From Palaemon carinicauda (lineage: Eukaryota; Arthropoda; Malacostraca; Decapoda; Palaemonidae): 64,000 nt of DNA. Shown here piece by piece: positions 43,080-55,285 of the stretch. Every line of letters begins with the position of its first letter. Position 1 is the first letter of the stretch. Made by a program: the position numbers and the translations under genes. The notes under the pieces were generated by a model. That model ran no database searches and was not told the DNA's origin. It was given only the letters and a program-made list of their open reading frames with translations. Where the stretch lies: contig NC_090766.1 in NCBI RefSeq assembly GCF_036898095.1, positions 32,045,472 through 32,109,471 on the forward strand, read 5' to 3'.

Positions 43080-43967
43080 TTTACCAGAGCATTAATGTAT
43101 CTGTGGATTTTCCAAATGTGCCTTAACCTCAAGACAGTATTTCCTTGGTCACTTTAGACCTTAGAGACCTATGACGTTACCGTTATACGTCACTACTTCT
43201 AATCATTGACTATGTTAGTGCTTCCTGCCCCCTACAGGGAAGAGTCATACCAGACTCAGGAAAAGTCTCGAAGTTTGCATATTTCATATGACTAACCTAG
43301 CAACAAAGAGGCATACAGGTCTTGCTGTCTACAACCAGTCGAAGTTTGTATTTTCAAAATGTACAAAGGTTTACATAAGCCACCATAGCATCCAAGGTAT
43401 ACAGGCTCAGCTGTATATCACAACAGACAAGTTTATATCCCTATTGAAACCAGGTATGCACGGGCAGAAAAGGTCCGTATACATTTAGGAACAAAGTTAC
43501 TTCAGTTGTTCTTATGTTATTAGGCAGAATAACAAGGAATAAAAAAGTAATGCTCGTACATAACTTTATTTATATATGTTTGGGGCGAAATAAGACGCAA
43601 ATATCAATCACTTATTTATTGGCAATCAATAAATAGTAATTCAGCATACATTTCATAATAGCACAAAAAATGCAAGTGAATAATAATAAACATAGAAAAT
43701 GCAGGCCAGACCAAAAATACTTGTTTCATCTGAAAGGAAACAATAGTTAATGCCACTCAATTGAAAATTCAATAATTTTCTAATACATTTCTGTGAATGA
43801 CTGTCTTTTTACACTGTGTAAAGACACATGGCAAAAGTGTTAAGTCTATGTTTCTTCACCTTTAGTCACTGGAACAGTCCATAATGTCACCCTGGTGACA
43901 CTTCACTTACCATGTTGCACTGTAAGGTGTCAACATGTACACCCTACGCAATATAATCCCAATTAAT
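43080..43967. other. Element A 3' spacer
   Basis: Non-coding sequence between the YR stop and the internal complementary region, A+T-rich. Short frames (e.g. 43,288-43,488) have no support. Confidence 0.7.
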
Positions 43968-45174
43968 TCACTTCCCTGCCGCCACCACGTATCTTTTTAA
44001 TTCTTGCACTTGCTTCGCGTAGTGTTTGAAAAACACTCTGGATGACTTCCATCCAGTATACGAGCGAAGACGCTCAAAATCCACGTGTTGGAAAAAATTC
44101 CATGACGAAGCAATTTTCCTAGAATCGTGACCTGCAGGTGTACTGTCAGGATCCGCTCTGCGAATGAAGTAGGTGATCTTCGCCCTTAATTGTTTCAGGG
44201 ACAAGTTCGACCCCAATGTTTCTCCTTTAAAGAGCTGTCCTCCCCTGAAGTCTGAAGTTCTACGAAGATAGACCTTTAGACACTCTACTGGACACAACGA
44301 GACATCTTCCCTCAGAGGGCAGATTCTCCAGGGACCCCACCTCCTGGTAGGTAGCTCGTTCTTGGCGAGATACGTTGGGTCAAGTATGAGATTCAGTTCT
44401 CCCACTTCTATGAACTGAATATGGCCCTCTTCCCGAGAAAGGGCCACTATCCACTATCTCACTAACTCTAGCCCCCGAGGCTAGAGCAAACAAGAATATA
44501 ACCTTTTGAGTCAAATCTTTCAGAGAGCAGTTCTCGTTGTCCAACACTGAGGCAAAGTGTAGAACCTTATCCAAGGACCATGAGATGGGCTTTGGAGGTG
44601 CTGCAGGCCTAAGCCTAGCACAGGCCTTAGGAATCTTGTTAAAGATTTCATTAGAGATGTCTACTTGGAAAGCATAAAGCAAAGGTCTAGTCAAGGCAGA
44701 TTTACACGTAGTTATCGTGTTGGCTACTAAACCTTGTTCATGAAGGTGAATAAAAAAGGATAAACAGAAATCTGTTGAGATCTCTTTTGGTTTTCTTGCC
44801 TTGACAAAAGCAACCCATTTCTTCCAAGACGACTCATATTGCCTTCTGGTAGATTTAGACTTATATTCCTCTAAGAAATCTATGCTTTCTTTCGTGATCC
44901 CAAACCTTTTCTTTACTGCTAAGAAGAGAAAATCATGAGATGAAGGTTTTGGGTTTTCTGTAATGAAGCAAAGACAGTCGACTTCTGTACTTGTTGAGAC
45001 AGAACTGGCTCCGGCAGAGGAACCAGCTTCAGCTGCAATTTCAATACTAAAGGGAACCAGTTGCTCTTGGGCCACTTGAGAGCCACTAGGGCTGCTGTTC
45101 CTTGAAAAGATCTCAGCTTGTTGAGGACCTTCAGCAGCACGTTGGTTGGAGGGAACAGATAAATCCTGGTCCAT
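43968..45174 (-). pseudogene. Tyrosine recombinase (element A), frameshifted
   Basis: Joins the element circle to chromosomal DNA. A likely start is the ATG at 45,174, inside the RT frame. The SAM-like core-binding region is intact: FLEEYKSKSTRRQYESSWKK, CLSFFIHLHEQGLVANTITT. The catalytic part has the first Arg in ASGARVSEIV, then H-D-S-R-K (H-x-x-R), and GWKSSRVFFKHY with the nucleophilic Tyr. Between the first Arg and the rest, a 7-bp tandem duplication of CCACTAT at about 44,440-44,455 shifts the frame. Element B lacks the duplication and reads straight through. Predicted inactive. Confidence 0.88.
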
Positions 45175-46748
45175 CTGTTTCAGTCGAGGGACATGGCGTC
45201 CACCGCTTCCGCTAGAGGGTCCTTGTATGGGGCCACATAACAAGGTAGTTTCTTGTTGTCGATTGTCGCGAAGAGATCGATCTGCAGTTCTGGGACTTGA
45301 CGTAAGATGAAGGAGAATGATCCTGCGTCTAGGGACCATTCTGACTCCATCGGCGTTAGCCTGAATAGAGCAACCGCCATCACATTGCAAAACCCTTGAA
45401 GGTAAAAAGCTGGTAAGTGCCATCTCTTCTTTTCTGCCAAACGGAATATGGCCAACATCACTTGATTGAGTTGAGGTGACCTTGAACCTTGACGATTCAA
45501 ACATCTCATTATCACCTCGCTGTCCAGAATCAGTCTTATGTGGACTGAAGGGCGAGGGGACAATTTCTTCAGTGTGAGGAAGACTGCCAAGGCCTCCAAA
45601 ATGTTGATGTGGAAGGTCTTGAATAGAGATGACCAAGTCCCCTGGACTTTCCGTTGGTGAAAGTGACCTCCCCATCCTTCCTTTGATGTGTCCGTGTGGA
45701 TGATGACTGAGGGTGGAGGCGGTTGCAGAGGAACCGACCTCTTCAGTTTCTTGATCTTCGACCATGGCTTGAGAAGTGATCGTAGTCGAATCGGTATCGG
45801 TCTTCTTAGATATCTTCGAGCGTTTGATGCGTATCTTCTCCAGACTCCTGATGCATCTTTTAGCTGCGCTCTTAGCACTGGGTCTGTCACTGATGCAAAC
45901 TGAAGGGAGCCCAGCACTCTCTCCTGTTGGCGTCTTGATATCCTGTCGGATTTCAGTGGTCTCTTGGCAGATCCCGCTATCTCTCTCCTCTTCTTTAATG
46001 GAATGGAGAGGTGATGTGACTGTGGGTTCCAATGTATTCCTAGCCATTGAAACTTCTGAGCGGGAGATAGTCGAGACTTTTTGATGTTGATCTTGAATCC
46101 CAGATGTTCCAGGAACTGGATCACTTTCTTGGATACTTGCATGCATTCCGTCTCGGATGCTGCCCACACCAGCCAATCGTCCAGGTAGGACATAACCTGG
46201 ACACCTTCTAGGCGTAGTTGTTGAACGACTGCATCCGCAAACTTCGTAAAGATCCTTGGGGCTATGTTTATTCCAAAGGGCATGGCTCTGAAGGGGTACT
46301 TTCTTTTCTGTAGCCTGAATCCTAGGTAGGAGGAGAGTTGGCGATTGATCGGAATGTGCCAATAGGCATCTGCCATGTCTATGGAGACTGTATATGCCCT
46401 TTTCGCAATAGGGTCCTTATGTGTTGAAGGGTCAGCATCCTGAACTTTTTCTATGAACTTGAGTGGCAACAAGTCCAGAATGACTCTGAGTTTGTCTGAG
46501 TCCTTCTTGGGAACACAAAACAGCCTTCCTTGGAATTTGATGGACTTTGCCCTTCTTACAACCCATTTGCTCAAGAGTTCTCGGGTATATTCTTCCAGAA
46601 CGGGGGTGAAGTGTTGGAAGAATTGAGGAAATGATGGAGGAGCTGTCTTCCAGCTCCAACCTAGTCCATTCTTGATCAGGCTGTGGGCCCAGGGATCGAA
46701 GGTCCAGCGATCCCGGAATAGTCGGAGTCTTCCTCCTACCGGAAGCAT
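44919..46748 (-). pseudogene. RT-RNase H (element A), one stop and one scrambled block
   Basis: Start ATG at 46,748, one base after the gag stop (TGAGATG). RT: LFCVPKKDSDKLRVILDL, SIDMADAYWHIPI (motif A), FRAMPFGINIAPRIF (motif B), SYLDDWLVWA (motif C), FKINIKKSRLSP. RNase H: VIIHTDTSKEGWGGH, NILEALAVFLTLK and LILDSEVIMRCLN carry the acidic residues. Compared with element B, about 20 residues before SIDMADAYWHIP are read in a different frame through compensating small deletions, so the fold is probably damaged. A TGA after AEAVDAMSLD (45,180-45,182) stands where B has Trp. The frame beyond it stays open to 44,919, overlapping the recombinase. Confidence 0.88.
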
Positions 46749-46749
46749 C

Positions 46750-48695
46750 TCATTGCTTCTGGTGTCTGGAGGATTTGCCTCCTTGACCGCGTTCTCCCCT
46801 ACCCCCTCTTCCTCTTGAGGAACGTCTAGAGGAACCTCTGCTTGACCCTCTACCTTTAGGGCGAAAGGTAGTGGTATGCTTCTCATAGGCGGGAGTGAAG
46901 GCTGGTGACTGAGTCACCACCTGCTGGGGTACCATCTGGTAGGTGGGTTGGGGTTGTGCCACCATCTGGGGCACCGCGGTCATGGGAAGTTGTTGTTGTC
47001 TTGCGGGGCGAGAGCGCAGCCTTGGCCTCTTTGTCTTCCTTTTCGGTTGGGGACCCTCATCCGGGGAAGACTTCCTCATAGCCAACATACCCCACTTTTG
47101 GAGAAGGTTCCTGTTCTCCGTGGCAGCCTTGTCGACTATTTCTTTGATCACTTCACTCGGGAAGAGGTCCTTTCCCCAGATATTGGAAGATATCAGCTTC
47201 CTAGGTTCGTGTTTTACCGCAGCCGAGGCAAACACGAACTCCCTGCAAGCCCTTCTGGCCTTAACAAAACATTGAAGTCCTTGACCAGGGTTGCCAAGTG
47301 TGTCTTGGCCACGACCATGAACATATCTGGGGATCTATGTTCGCTTGCCATTGCCTCCAAGGTGGTCTGGAGGGAGAGAGAGGCAGCAAGCCTTTCTTTC
47401 GTCTCCTGCTCTTTGGGCAGGAGAAAGTCAGTCAACTTAGGGAAGTTTTCACTGAACTGGCGTCCAGCAATATCTGCCTCCAACCTCCCGACTGAGAAGG
47501 TAAGATGTATTTCCTTCCAGTCCTTGTGATCTGTAGGCAGAGCTAGGGATAAGGGCCTACACTCCTCAAGTGTAGGGAAAGGTTTCCCAGCTTCCATTGC
47601 CTTCATCACTGCCTTGAACCCTTTTTCCGCAAAGGGAAAGGCCATTGTAGCTAGAGCAAGAAAGGAAGGGTGTTTCTTACTCAGGGCTGGCACCTTAGAG
47701 TTAGTGAGGCCCCTGTCCTCCAGACTTCTAGCCAATAAAGCTTGAGCCTTTGCATGGTCAAGTACTATGACCTCCATCGGCTCTGTCTCCTCTTTAGACA
47801 CGGGTTCCACCTTTAGATGGACGAAGCTGTCTGGATAAGACTCAAAGCTGGGCCAAAATTCAATGTCTTCAATAAGGACAGCTCCCAGCTTTTCAGAGAT
47901 GAATATCTTCCCATTCGTGATTGGCATGTACTCTGCATGCCTCCACGGGTTTACCTCAGAGCACAAGGGAAGATCTTTCACTCTGAGTCTCCTGTGAGAC
48001 TCACGGGACGTTGCAAGCTGATGTATCTCCTTCCTCAATGCAGCTTCCCTTTCTTCACTCTGCTTTTGTAACCTCTCCATCATAGACCTGAGGGTAGACA
48101 GGGTCTTCCCTGTTTCATCAGATGGAGGAGCAGAGGACGTATAGGGCACTGGTTCTGGGCCTGGAACCGACGAAACGGACACCGTTTCGACTTCATCCTC
48201 TTCCGTTTCAGGAGCCAATGTAGACTCCTCTTCCTGACCTTCCGCAAGAAGGTCCTTTTCGGTGTCTTCTGACACCTCTGACATCCTCTCGTCTAGATGG
48301 ATGTCCTTCATCGCATCCGAGACGTCCGTATCTAAGGAAATCTGGATGCAAGGGATCTCAGGGTGAGGATGTGGTATGACGGCATCCGCAGATGCCTTAG
48401 GGAATAGATAGGCCCTCATCCGCTCATTCGGAAGGTAAGGCCCCGTGGCTTTTTCTGGAAGCCACGGACCCATCTACGCAGCTTACTCCGTTGCTGCATC
48501 CCTTGACTCCGTTGTCTTGGGGTAATCGAAGGCCTCAGTAACTAAGACTTTGCACACATTACATACCTGGGGGTCCCAATATTCGAGAGGTCCCTTGGTG
48601 ATGGAAAAGTGGGAGTGCGTCCTGCAATCCTCGTGGCCACAGAGGTCCTTGCTCCGGACGTTGCAGAAGGCACTACGGCACTTAAGATGGTCCTC
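46750..48695 (-). pseudogene. Gag-like ORF1 (element A), frameshifted
   Basis: Nucleocapsid-like protein of the element. From a splice-acceptor-like site (tctttacag, exon from 48,695) the frame opens with a Cys/His cluster (KCRSAFCNV, CGHEDCRTH, VCNVC), then shifts near 48,480-48,490. It continues from 48,473 through an acidic region, EFWPSFESYPDSFVHLKVEP, SKKHPSFLALATMAFPFAEK and ETKERLAASLSLQ. A one-base loss in a T run near 47,255 shifts the frame before REFVFASAAVKHEPRKLISS. The C-terminus is Pro/Gln-rich, then Arg/Gly-rich (RPKGRGSSRGSSRRSSRGRG), typical of nucleic-acid binding. It ends TGA, one base before the RT ATG. Single-base lesions could include assembly error. Confidence 0.8.
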
Positions 48696-51034
48696 CTGTA
48701 AAGAGAGGAAAACAAAATGAGTATAAGGTAGTTCATCTCACTAGATAAACTAAATAAATATTATTACTAATATTTTTCATTTTATTTTATTGCATATAGC
48801 TTAGGATAGATAAGCTAGAAATGAATTAGGAAAGACACATACATGTGTTTTCTGCCCAGCCAATTGCTGTGACCTTCCTCAAGATTTAAAGCCTAGGGTT
48901 ATCCTCTTCAAGAGACCCATTGGAAGAGTTCTAACCTGTAAGGATAGATAAGTGTAACTTAACACCAACTTCCAAAAGGATTAATAATGAGGGTCATTTG
49001 TAACTGATCATCTATCAGTGTATGGGAAGAGAATTCCTTTCCTTATATAGTATGGTCTCAACAATAGACTGTGCCTGGACACACAGAGTATGTTGGAAAT
49101 TTAACAACTGTATACTTTTATACCATAGTTTTCTGTTTGCAGTATGATCTATACTGCAAATATACTGGCCACTGTATAGACATATACAGTAGTTCTAGCC
49201 GGAATGTTGCCAGCAAGGCTAGCACCTAGGGCACAGTTCGGCTGGCGCATCACCGGCTGGGATGGTGGTTGGCGGCCCGCCGGTTGCCAGCGGCTTGCCG
49301 GCTGTCAGCACACTAGTCCAGTCGGCGTCTTGTCAGACAGGGTAGTGGCCGGTAATCAAAACTCGGCCAGCTCGTGACGGCCAAGTCAGTTGTGCCAGCG
49401 GCTCATTGGCTGCCGGCGTACAAGTCCAGCCAGCACCTTGCCGGCTAGGGTAGTGGCCGGCAGCTGCCGGTTAGGTTAGTACCTGGCGGCACTAGCCGAT
49501 AGAGAGAGAAAAAGCAAGGAGTGAAGGATGATGTAAGAGCTCTGTCTCACTTCCTTCCTCCGGAATGAGGGTTCAGATGGAAGGGGAGAATATATGTTGT
49601 TCAGGCTTCCACCCATCCACCACCATTGTCGGTCTCTGTCGGACACAGGTTTGTGAATGGCAGTCCAAAAGAGGACTGAAGAACACTCTACAGCAAAGGG
49701 ATCCTCTTCCGGCAGCTGGTCCAGCCGGCACAGCTCTCCCGGAGCCTTGCGTCCATAAGAGAAAGCTGAGCGACTAGGCAACTACAAGCAGAAGCCCGAG
49801 CCAGCCCTACAACCTGCCGGCAAGCGGTGAGATTCTAGGACGACAGCCAAAGGGTTGCGATGGCTAGGCCATCACTAAAGGACAGAGGGGAGAGGGAAAA
49901 GGGTCCTGTATAAGGTGTGAAAGGTCCTATCACACCCTAAGGAAACTCTGTTTCAGTATCGGCGCCATCCTAGGCGGCAGGAGAAAATCTATTCTCCAGC
50001 CTAGGGTCTGCAAATAGAGTTAAGGGGCCGGCGGCCATCTAGCCGCCACCCCTAAACAAGAGAGAAACAGAGTTCCAGTGCCGGCACCATCCTAGGCAGC
50101 AGAAGAATATCTTATTCTTCAGCCTATGGTCTGCAAGCACAGGACTAGTCTACTAGACCACAGGGAGAAGGTGGTAAAATCATATAACCCTTTCAAGTGC
50201 GGTCTAGGGAAGTCTAGCCTCCTATGCCGGCAGCGTAATCCGACAGGGGAATGACTATTCACCCTGCCGGCCAGCTGCCGGCACAAGACAATGTACTTTG
50301 AGGTTCTAACCTAAACTCAAAGCCTGCCATATGCAGCTAAGGGAAGGGGCAGAAAACCCTAGCCTAGTCCTGCTTGAATGACAACTCGAGGCATGACTAA
50401 CTAGGGTTGTAGCCTAAGTCTACACCCAGAGGGAAGGAGGGATTACCCTTAAATTTCCACTGGAGGCGGGTATCGCTTTATATAATAATTCTAGGAGATA
50501 TCTATCCCCGCCTGAATTGATAAAATGATACACGAGGGTAACCAGGGAACATGCATGAAAGTATACTAAACCCACTAGGCTAATAGCCCAGTGGCAGCGC
50601 GAATCGACTACCTTAATCATCGAAGCTCTCTCATATACTATCTTAGAAGAGGAAATATTTATATGCAATCAATATATCTTACATGTATAAATTGCCTAAT
50701 AGCTTCATTTAAATCTAATAACACTAGGAATGCTTATTATATCATGCATGAAAGTAAACTGAAACGCCTTGGCGGGAAAGTCGTTATGGCTAACTAAATA
50801 ACTTATGCGTTACGAACGACAGCGCTCAAGACGCCTCCGGTTCAGGCAATAGCTCTGCCACTAAATTTACTTAATTTTGATTTCATTTTCACTGTGAGGC
50901 AAGAGCTAAATTTTATACAATGTAAAGATCAAATACTCAACTTTCAAGAGGCAGAAGAGGCTGGAGATTGCATGATAAATCCAAAATATCGAGAGAGCTA
51001 CCGGGAAAATCACAGAGCGAGTTCGCTACAGATT
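48696..51034 (-). other. Element A 5' leader, CCGGC-rich, possible intron
   Basis: About 2.3 kb between the 5' terminal repeat and gag. The stretch 49,200-50,300 is crowded with CCGGC/GCCGGC words. The leader ends in a strong polypyrimidine-AG (tgttttcctctctttacag). Near the terminal repeat a block with GACGCCTCCGG and GGCTAACTAAATAA is shared with element B. I infer a leader exon and a spliced intron but cannot place the donor. Confidence 0.55.
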
Positions 51035-51370
51035 AAGGAATAAAGATGGCGGCGACGATGGCGCCATCTGGATACTCAAATAGTAACGGAGGAAGGGAAC
51101 CTTAATAACGGTTCCTCTGTTATTTTTGCCACTTTCCCCCTGGAAGCGTAAATGCTATGTGGGGTGAAGATTGCCATGTGGAGTGTCAAGAATACATCCC
51201 CTGATATTATGAGATATCCTTAAAGGAAACTTTAAGGATATTCGTTCCAGGTCAGGAGTTAGAATTCTGGAGACCTTAAGTTAAATTCTCTGGGAATATC
51301 ACTGTAGTCAAATATACCCTAGGAAGCTACTTAAAGGAACCTTCCATCAGGACGACATGGCCTGAGCCCA

Positions 51371-51374
<4 letters not shown>
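51035..51374. repeat. Element A 5' inverted terminal repeat
   Basis: 340 bp inverted relative to 42,552-42,904. The outer tip reads CCTGAGCCCAAAAA and runs directly into (TA)n. Confidence 0.9.
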
Positions 51375-51461
<87 letters not shown>

Positions 51462-51490
51462 TGTATATATATGCATATATACTGTATATA

Positions 51491-51560
<70 letters not shown>
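51375..51560. repeat. (TA)n microsatellite, right flank of element A
   Basis: TA run interrupted by ACTGTATATATATGCATAT motifs. Confidence 0.95.
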
Positions 51561-51561
<1 letters not shown>

Positions 51562-52662
51562 CATTACAAATTTTGGTGTAAAGATTTAGCAGGAATTTAT
51601 ATATGAAATTACCTTTTGAGTTTTTATGATATGGGGTGAATGCGTCTTAGTCTATCCACATCCGATAAACCCAACTTATGGGGCCAGATCTTTCCCCTTT
51701 CTTGCCAGAGTGCTGCTTCTCCTCCTCTCAGTCCTTCCTCCAGGCTAACTTGAAACTTGCAACTGATGAGAAAAACTGAACACATACTCGCTATTATTCA
51801 CTAAATAATCCTGGCAGTGATTAGCCCATTGGTGATACCAATAACTGAATGCTTCTTTGGGCATTGACAAAATTGGCTGCGGAAATTACAACAATCTCAA
51901 AGGCCAAATTGGCACAACTGTAGTATATAAAAATCTGAGCTATATCTTGTATGAGTTGTTGATAACCATGGATTTCATGTGGTGCACTCTACGCATTGTT
52001 TTGGGATCCTAACAGTGTCCTTCCACCCACCAGGTGGAATTACCTGTACTTTCTGGTCTTCTTTACTCCCATTCAGTTTCATTTCTCCCATCTTCCCGTC
52101 CAACCTCTCAACTCAATGCAACTCCAGGTTACCCTCCCTAACCCACTGCACGTTGGTGCTGAATGACCTCCCAGGCCCCAGATGCACATTCACAGACCCA
52201 CGCTAACCCAATTGACTGCTACTGACTTGTTTTGGTGATAAGAATCTCACTTCCAGGTGGAAGCTGAAAATTTTAGCTTGGTTACATCCAGGCAAAGATA
52301 GAAAATTCTCCCGGCCCCCCATTAGTTTTGTAGGTCATTTTATTTTAGATTTTAAAATTTATGACCAGAAATAAAACGCTTTTGTTATGTTTAAAAATCT
52401 ATCTGAATTTCTATTCAGTATTCAATATAGTATTTTTTGCATTACAAATTTTGGGTAGAATGTTTAGTAAGACTCTAGGTGAAGTATTCCAACAAGCACT
52501 ATCTCGGTTGGTATTTACCTGGGATTCATATTGCTAATTGTCTTTGGATCCCTTGATGTTGATTTCTATCAACTTGGGGACTTGAAAATGTTTCAACTTT
52601 TACCAACTGGAATAGTGCAGATTAGGAGAATATGTGATTTTTATCCATGCACCTATCCTTGT
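51561..52662. other. Spacer between DIRS elements, no gene
   Basis: CATTACAAATTTTGG(G/T)GTAAAG-like modules occur at about 51,563 and 52,440 and resemble the module at 39,843. Otherwise I see nothing. Confidence 0.45.
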
Positions 52663-52940
52663 AACCATGAAAGTAGACTGAGGTGGTATGGTCATGTCAT
52701 GAGAAGAGATGAACAGTATATTGGGAGGAGAGTGATGGAAATGGAGGTACAGGGAACGAGAAGGAGAGGGAGACCAAAGCAAAGGTGGATGGACTATATC
52801 AAGGATGACCTTCGATCAAAGGGATTAACCGGTGATGAAGTGTGGGACAGAGGTAGATGGCGAGTGCTGGCCAGAAACATTGACCCCACATAGAAGTGGG
52901 AAGAGATGCAGACAAAGAAGAAGACCTATCCTTATAACCA
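52663..52940 (+). mobile_element. LINE ORF2 C-terminal remnant
   Basis: Continuous frame ESRLRWYGHVMRRDEQYIGR, RVMEMEVQGTRRRGRPKQRW, MDYIKDDLRSKGLTGDEVWD and RGRWRVLARNIDPT, then stop. It is the characteristic tail of invertebrate non-LTR retrotransposon ORF2. The frame is intact but the RT and endonuclease domains are absent (5' truncation). Confidence 0.82.
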
Positions 52941-53829
52941 TGGAGGATTGGGTTATTTCAATGTATTTTCATGCTTCAAACAATTTCTTTGTCTATTTTT
53001 GTGGAAAATTGATAGATTTAGGTAACCCCAGATAGATCTAGAAAGATGTAGGCTAGGTATCAATATATATTGTAAATAGGCTGGTATTTTGAAAAATTAT
53101 GATCAGTACATCATATTTTATATCACTATAAAGCTCTTCATTTGTATAAATGAAAGCAACAGGGTAGGTATGAAGAAAGTCTTATGATTGTCCGTAATTG
53201 TTGTATTCCACCCTAGTTGTGGATCTGTTTCGTATTGCAAGGTTAAACATCCTATAACGCTTGTGGCGCTCTTTTTAGCATTGTACATATTCTCTGTAAA
53301 TACCCCGTCTAATGTTGTTTCTGCATTTAGGCACAGAATCATCTGCCCTTCACTTCTATATATGACTCATTATTATATGTCAAGCGTGGGCTTTTATATT
53401 TATCATGTCAACGTAAGAAAACACCTGTTCGCTGCCGGTCAGTCACGTGCCCAGCAGACTGCTAAAATTCCTTCCACACAGGTCAATGTACTCTGCCCAT
53501 CGCATAAATAAAGCATCACTCAAATATGGTCTGTCTCTCGTACCTCACAGTATCATTTAAAGGTTTAAAAGTCACTCATGGGATGTTGATGCATAAGGTG
53601 GCATTAGCCCCCTTAGGTAAGTAGTTAAGAACACGGATCATAGATTAATTTAGGTGGGGAAGTTTGGGCTAGGCATTGTTGCTGTGTAGGGCTTTTGCAG
53701 AACGACGGACATGGGTCTTGTAGTAAGACAGCTACTGCTTAATATAGCCAGGAAAATAGTAAGAAAAATCTCATTTTCTATGCATGTGGGAGACCCAGTC
53801 TGTCACTATACAAAGGCTCCATCTATATA
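52941..53829. other. Spacer without recognised gene
   Basis: Short open frames around 53,118-53,511 lack any family signature and are probably chance. Confidence 0.45.
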
Positions 53830-53833
53830 ATAA

Positions 53834-53917
<84 letters not shown>
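53830..53917. repeat. (TA)n microsatellite, left flank of element B
   Basis: Pure TA run abutting CGGATTTTAAGCGAAGCG at 53,918. Confidence 0.95.
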
Positions 53918-53919
<2 letters not shown>

Positions 53920-54275
53920 GATTTTAAGCGAAGCGAAAAATCTATTTTTGGGGGAGATAGCCATGTCGTCCTGATGGAAGGTTCCTTCAGTAGCTTCCTA
54001 AGGGTATATATGACTACAGTAGATATTCCCAGAGAATTAAACTAAAGGTTTAACAGAATTCTAACTTCTGGCACGAGTACCCATAAGGTTTCCCTTTAGG
54101 ATATCGTATAATAACAGGGGACGTATGCTTGACACGCCACATAGCTATCTGCACCCCACATAGTGTTTACGCTTCGAGGGGGAATAGTGGCAAGTATAGG
54201 AGGAGCCGTTACAAAGTTCTCCTCCGTTACTGTTTTGGTACTCGGCAACGTCAACATCCGGTTGCCATGTTGGCC
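53918..54275. repeat. Element B 3' inverted terminal repeat
   Basis: Homologous to 42,552-42,904 of element A (CGGATTTT..., ATGTCGTCCTGATGGAAGG, GACACGCCACATAGC). Its inverted partner at the right end is absent. The inner boundary is approximate. Confidence 0.85.
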
Positions 54276-54398
54276 GCCATCTTGGATAACGCCACCGCAG
54301 CGCACCATTGTCATTCCTTTTGGCGTTTATGCCAGCCTCCATGATACAATAAGATTGGGAGGGGCCTGTCAAGGCCAAATAGAGAACAAGGGTGGGTC

Positions 54399-54492
54399 CA
54401 TTAGGACGACATGGCTATCTCACCCGAAAATAGATTTTTTGCTTTGCTCAAAATCCTTATTTTGGGCTCAAGCCATGTCGTCCTGATGGAAG
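54399..54492. repeat. Element B internal complementary region
   Basis: The complement of the left tip (GACGACATGGCTATCTCACC ... CTCAAAATCC) joined to TTTTGGGCTCAAGCCATGTC and GTCCTGATGGAAG, which should be the complement of the missing right tip. Confidence 0.88.
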
Positions 54493-55285
54493 TGTACCAG
54501 AGAATTTATGTATCGTGGATTTTCCCCCTTTTTGTAGTGCCTTTTGACTTCTAGACAATATTCCTTTGGTCTGATGACCACAGAGACCTGTGGCATATCC
54601 GTTACATGCCACTTCAGAGAAGCATATACCATGTTACTGCTTCCTGGCCCCCTGGCAGGGAAGTCCTAATTGGACAGAAGGAATATCTTGAAGTTGCTTG
54701 ATAGAGGAACTCACCTAGTTTCGGAGATACCTGCCAGTCCCAGGGCCAGATAGAGAAGGTAAGTATACTCGTGTTGGAACAAGTAACCTTAATCTAGATG
54801 AGTTTGCATCAAGAGAACAAAATTATAACATTGTTCATAATAATATAAAAAATAAATTGTAATAAAATTCTATAACAGTGTTTTATTTCATGAGAGAGAG
54901 AGTGCGAAATGAGACGCACATGGTAAACAAATTCTCTTTTATTCATTAAAACAGAATTAGCATGATATATGCAAAATTTTAAAATAAGCAATGCAATTAA
55001 AAACATAGACTAAAGACATCAAAAGAAGTGGGTGTGGAATCTGAAAAGGAAAACTTGCCATTACATACATAAGTTCCAGAGGAACTATAAAGTCTTTCTA
55101 GAAAGCCTTATATACACTTCATGTTAAAACATGTGGCACACGTGTTACTGTCTATGTTACTTCACCTTTGTAGAAGAACAGTCTTTAGTGTCATTAGGTG
55201 GCACTGAAAATCACCGCTTCGCACTAGGGTCAGCACAGGCACCAGTGGAGTTAGAGTCCTGAATAACTCACTGTTCTACGCAGCA
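54493..55285. other. Element B 3' spacer
   Basis: Non-coding sequence between YR stop and internal complementary region, parallel to element A. No gene seen. Confidence 0.65.

Larger units (their letters stand above)
42552..51374 (-). mobile_element. DIRS1-like tyrosine recombinase retrotransposon, element A (8.8 kb)
   Basis: On the minus strand: 5' inverted terminal repeat, G+C-rich leader, gag-like ORF, RT/RNase H, tyrosine recombinase (YR), 3' spacer, internal complementary region and 3' inverted repeat. Such elements replicate through a circular DNA intermediate and integrate with the YR, without an integrase or target-site duplication. DIRS1-like elements are known to be widespread in decapods. 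Both ends are present and sit in (TA)n, but gag, RT and YR each carry lesions. Confidence 0.93.

Noticed and set aside
44380..46362. A 660-codon minus-strand frame as one protein in element A
   Set aside because: Only its last third (from about 45,174) resembles the recombinase. The first two thirds are an out-of-frame shadow of the RT-RNase H coding region.
53118..53511. Overlapping frames on both strands between DIRS elements
   Set aside because: Low-complexity composition, no recognised motif, no splice structure; probably chance.
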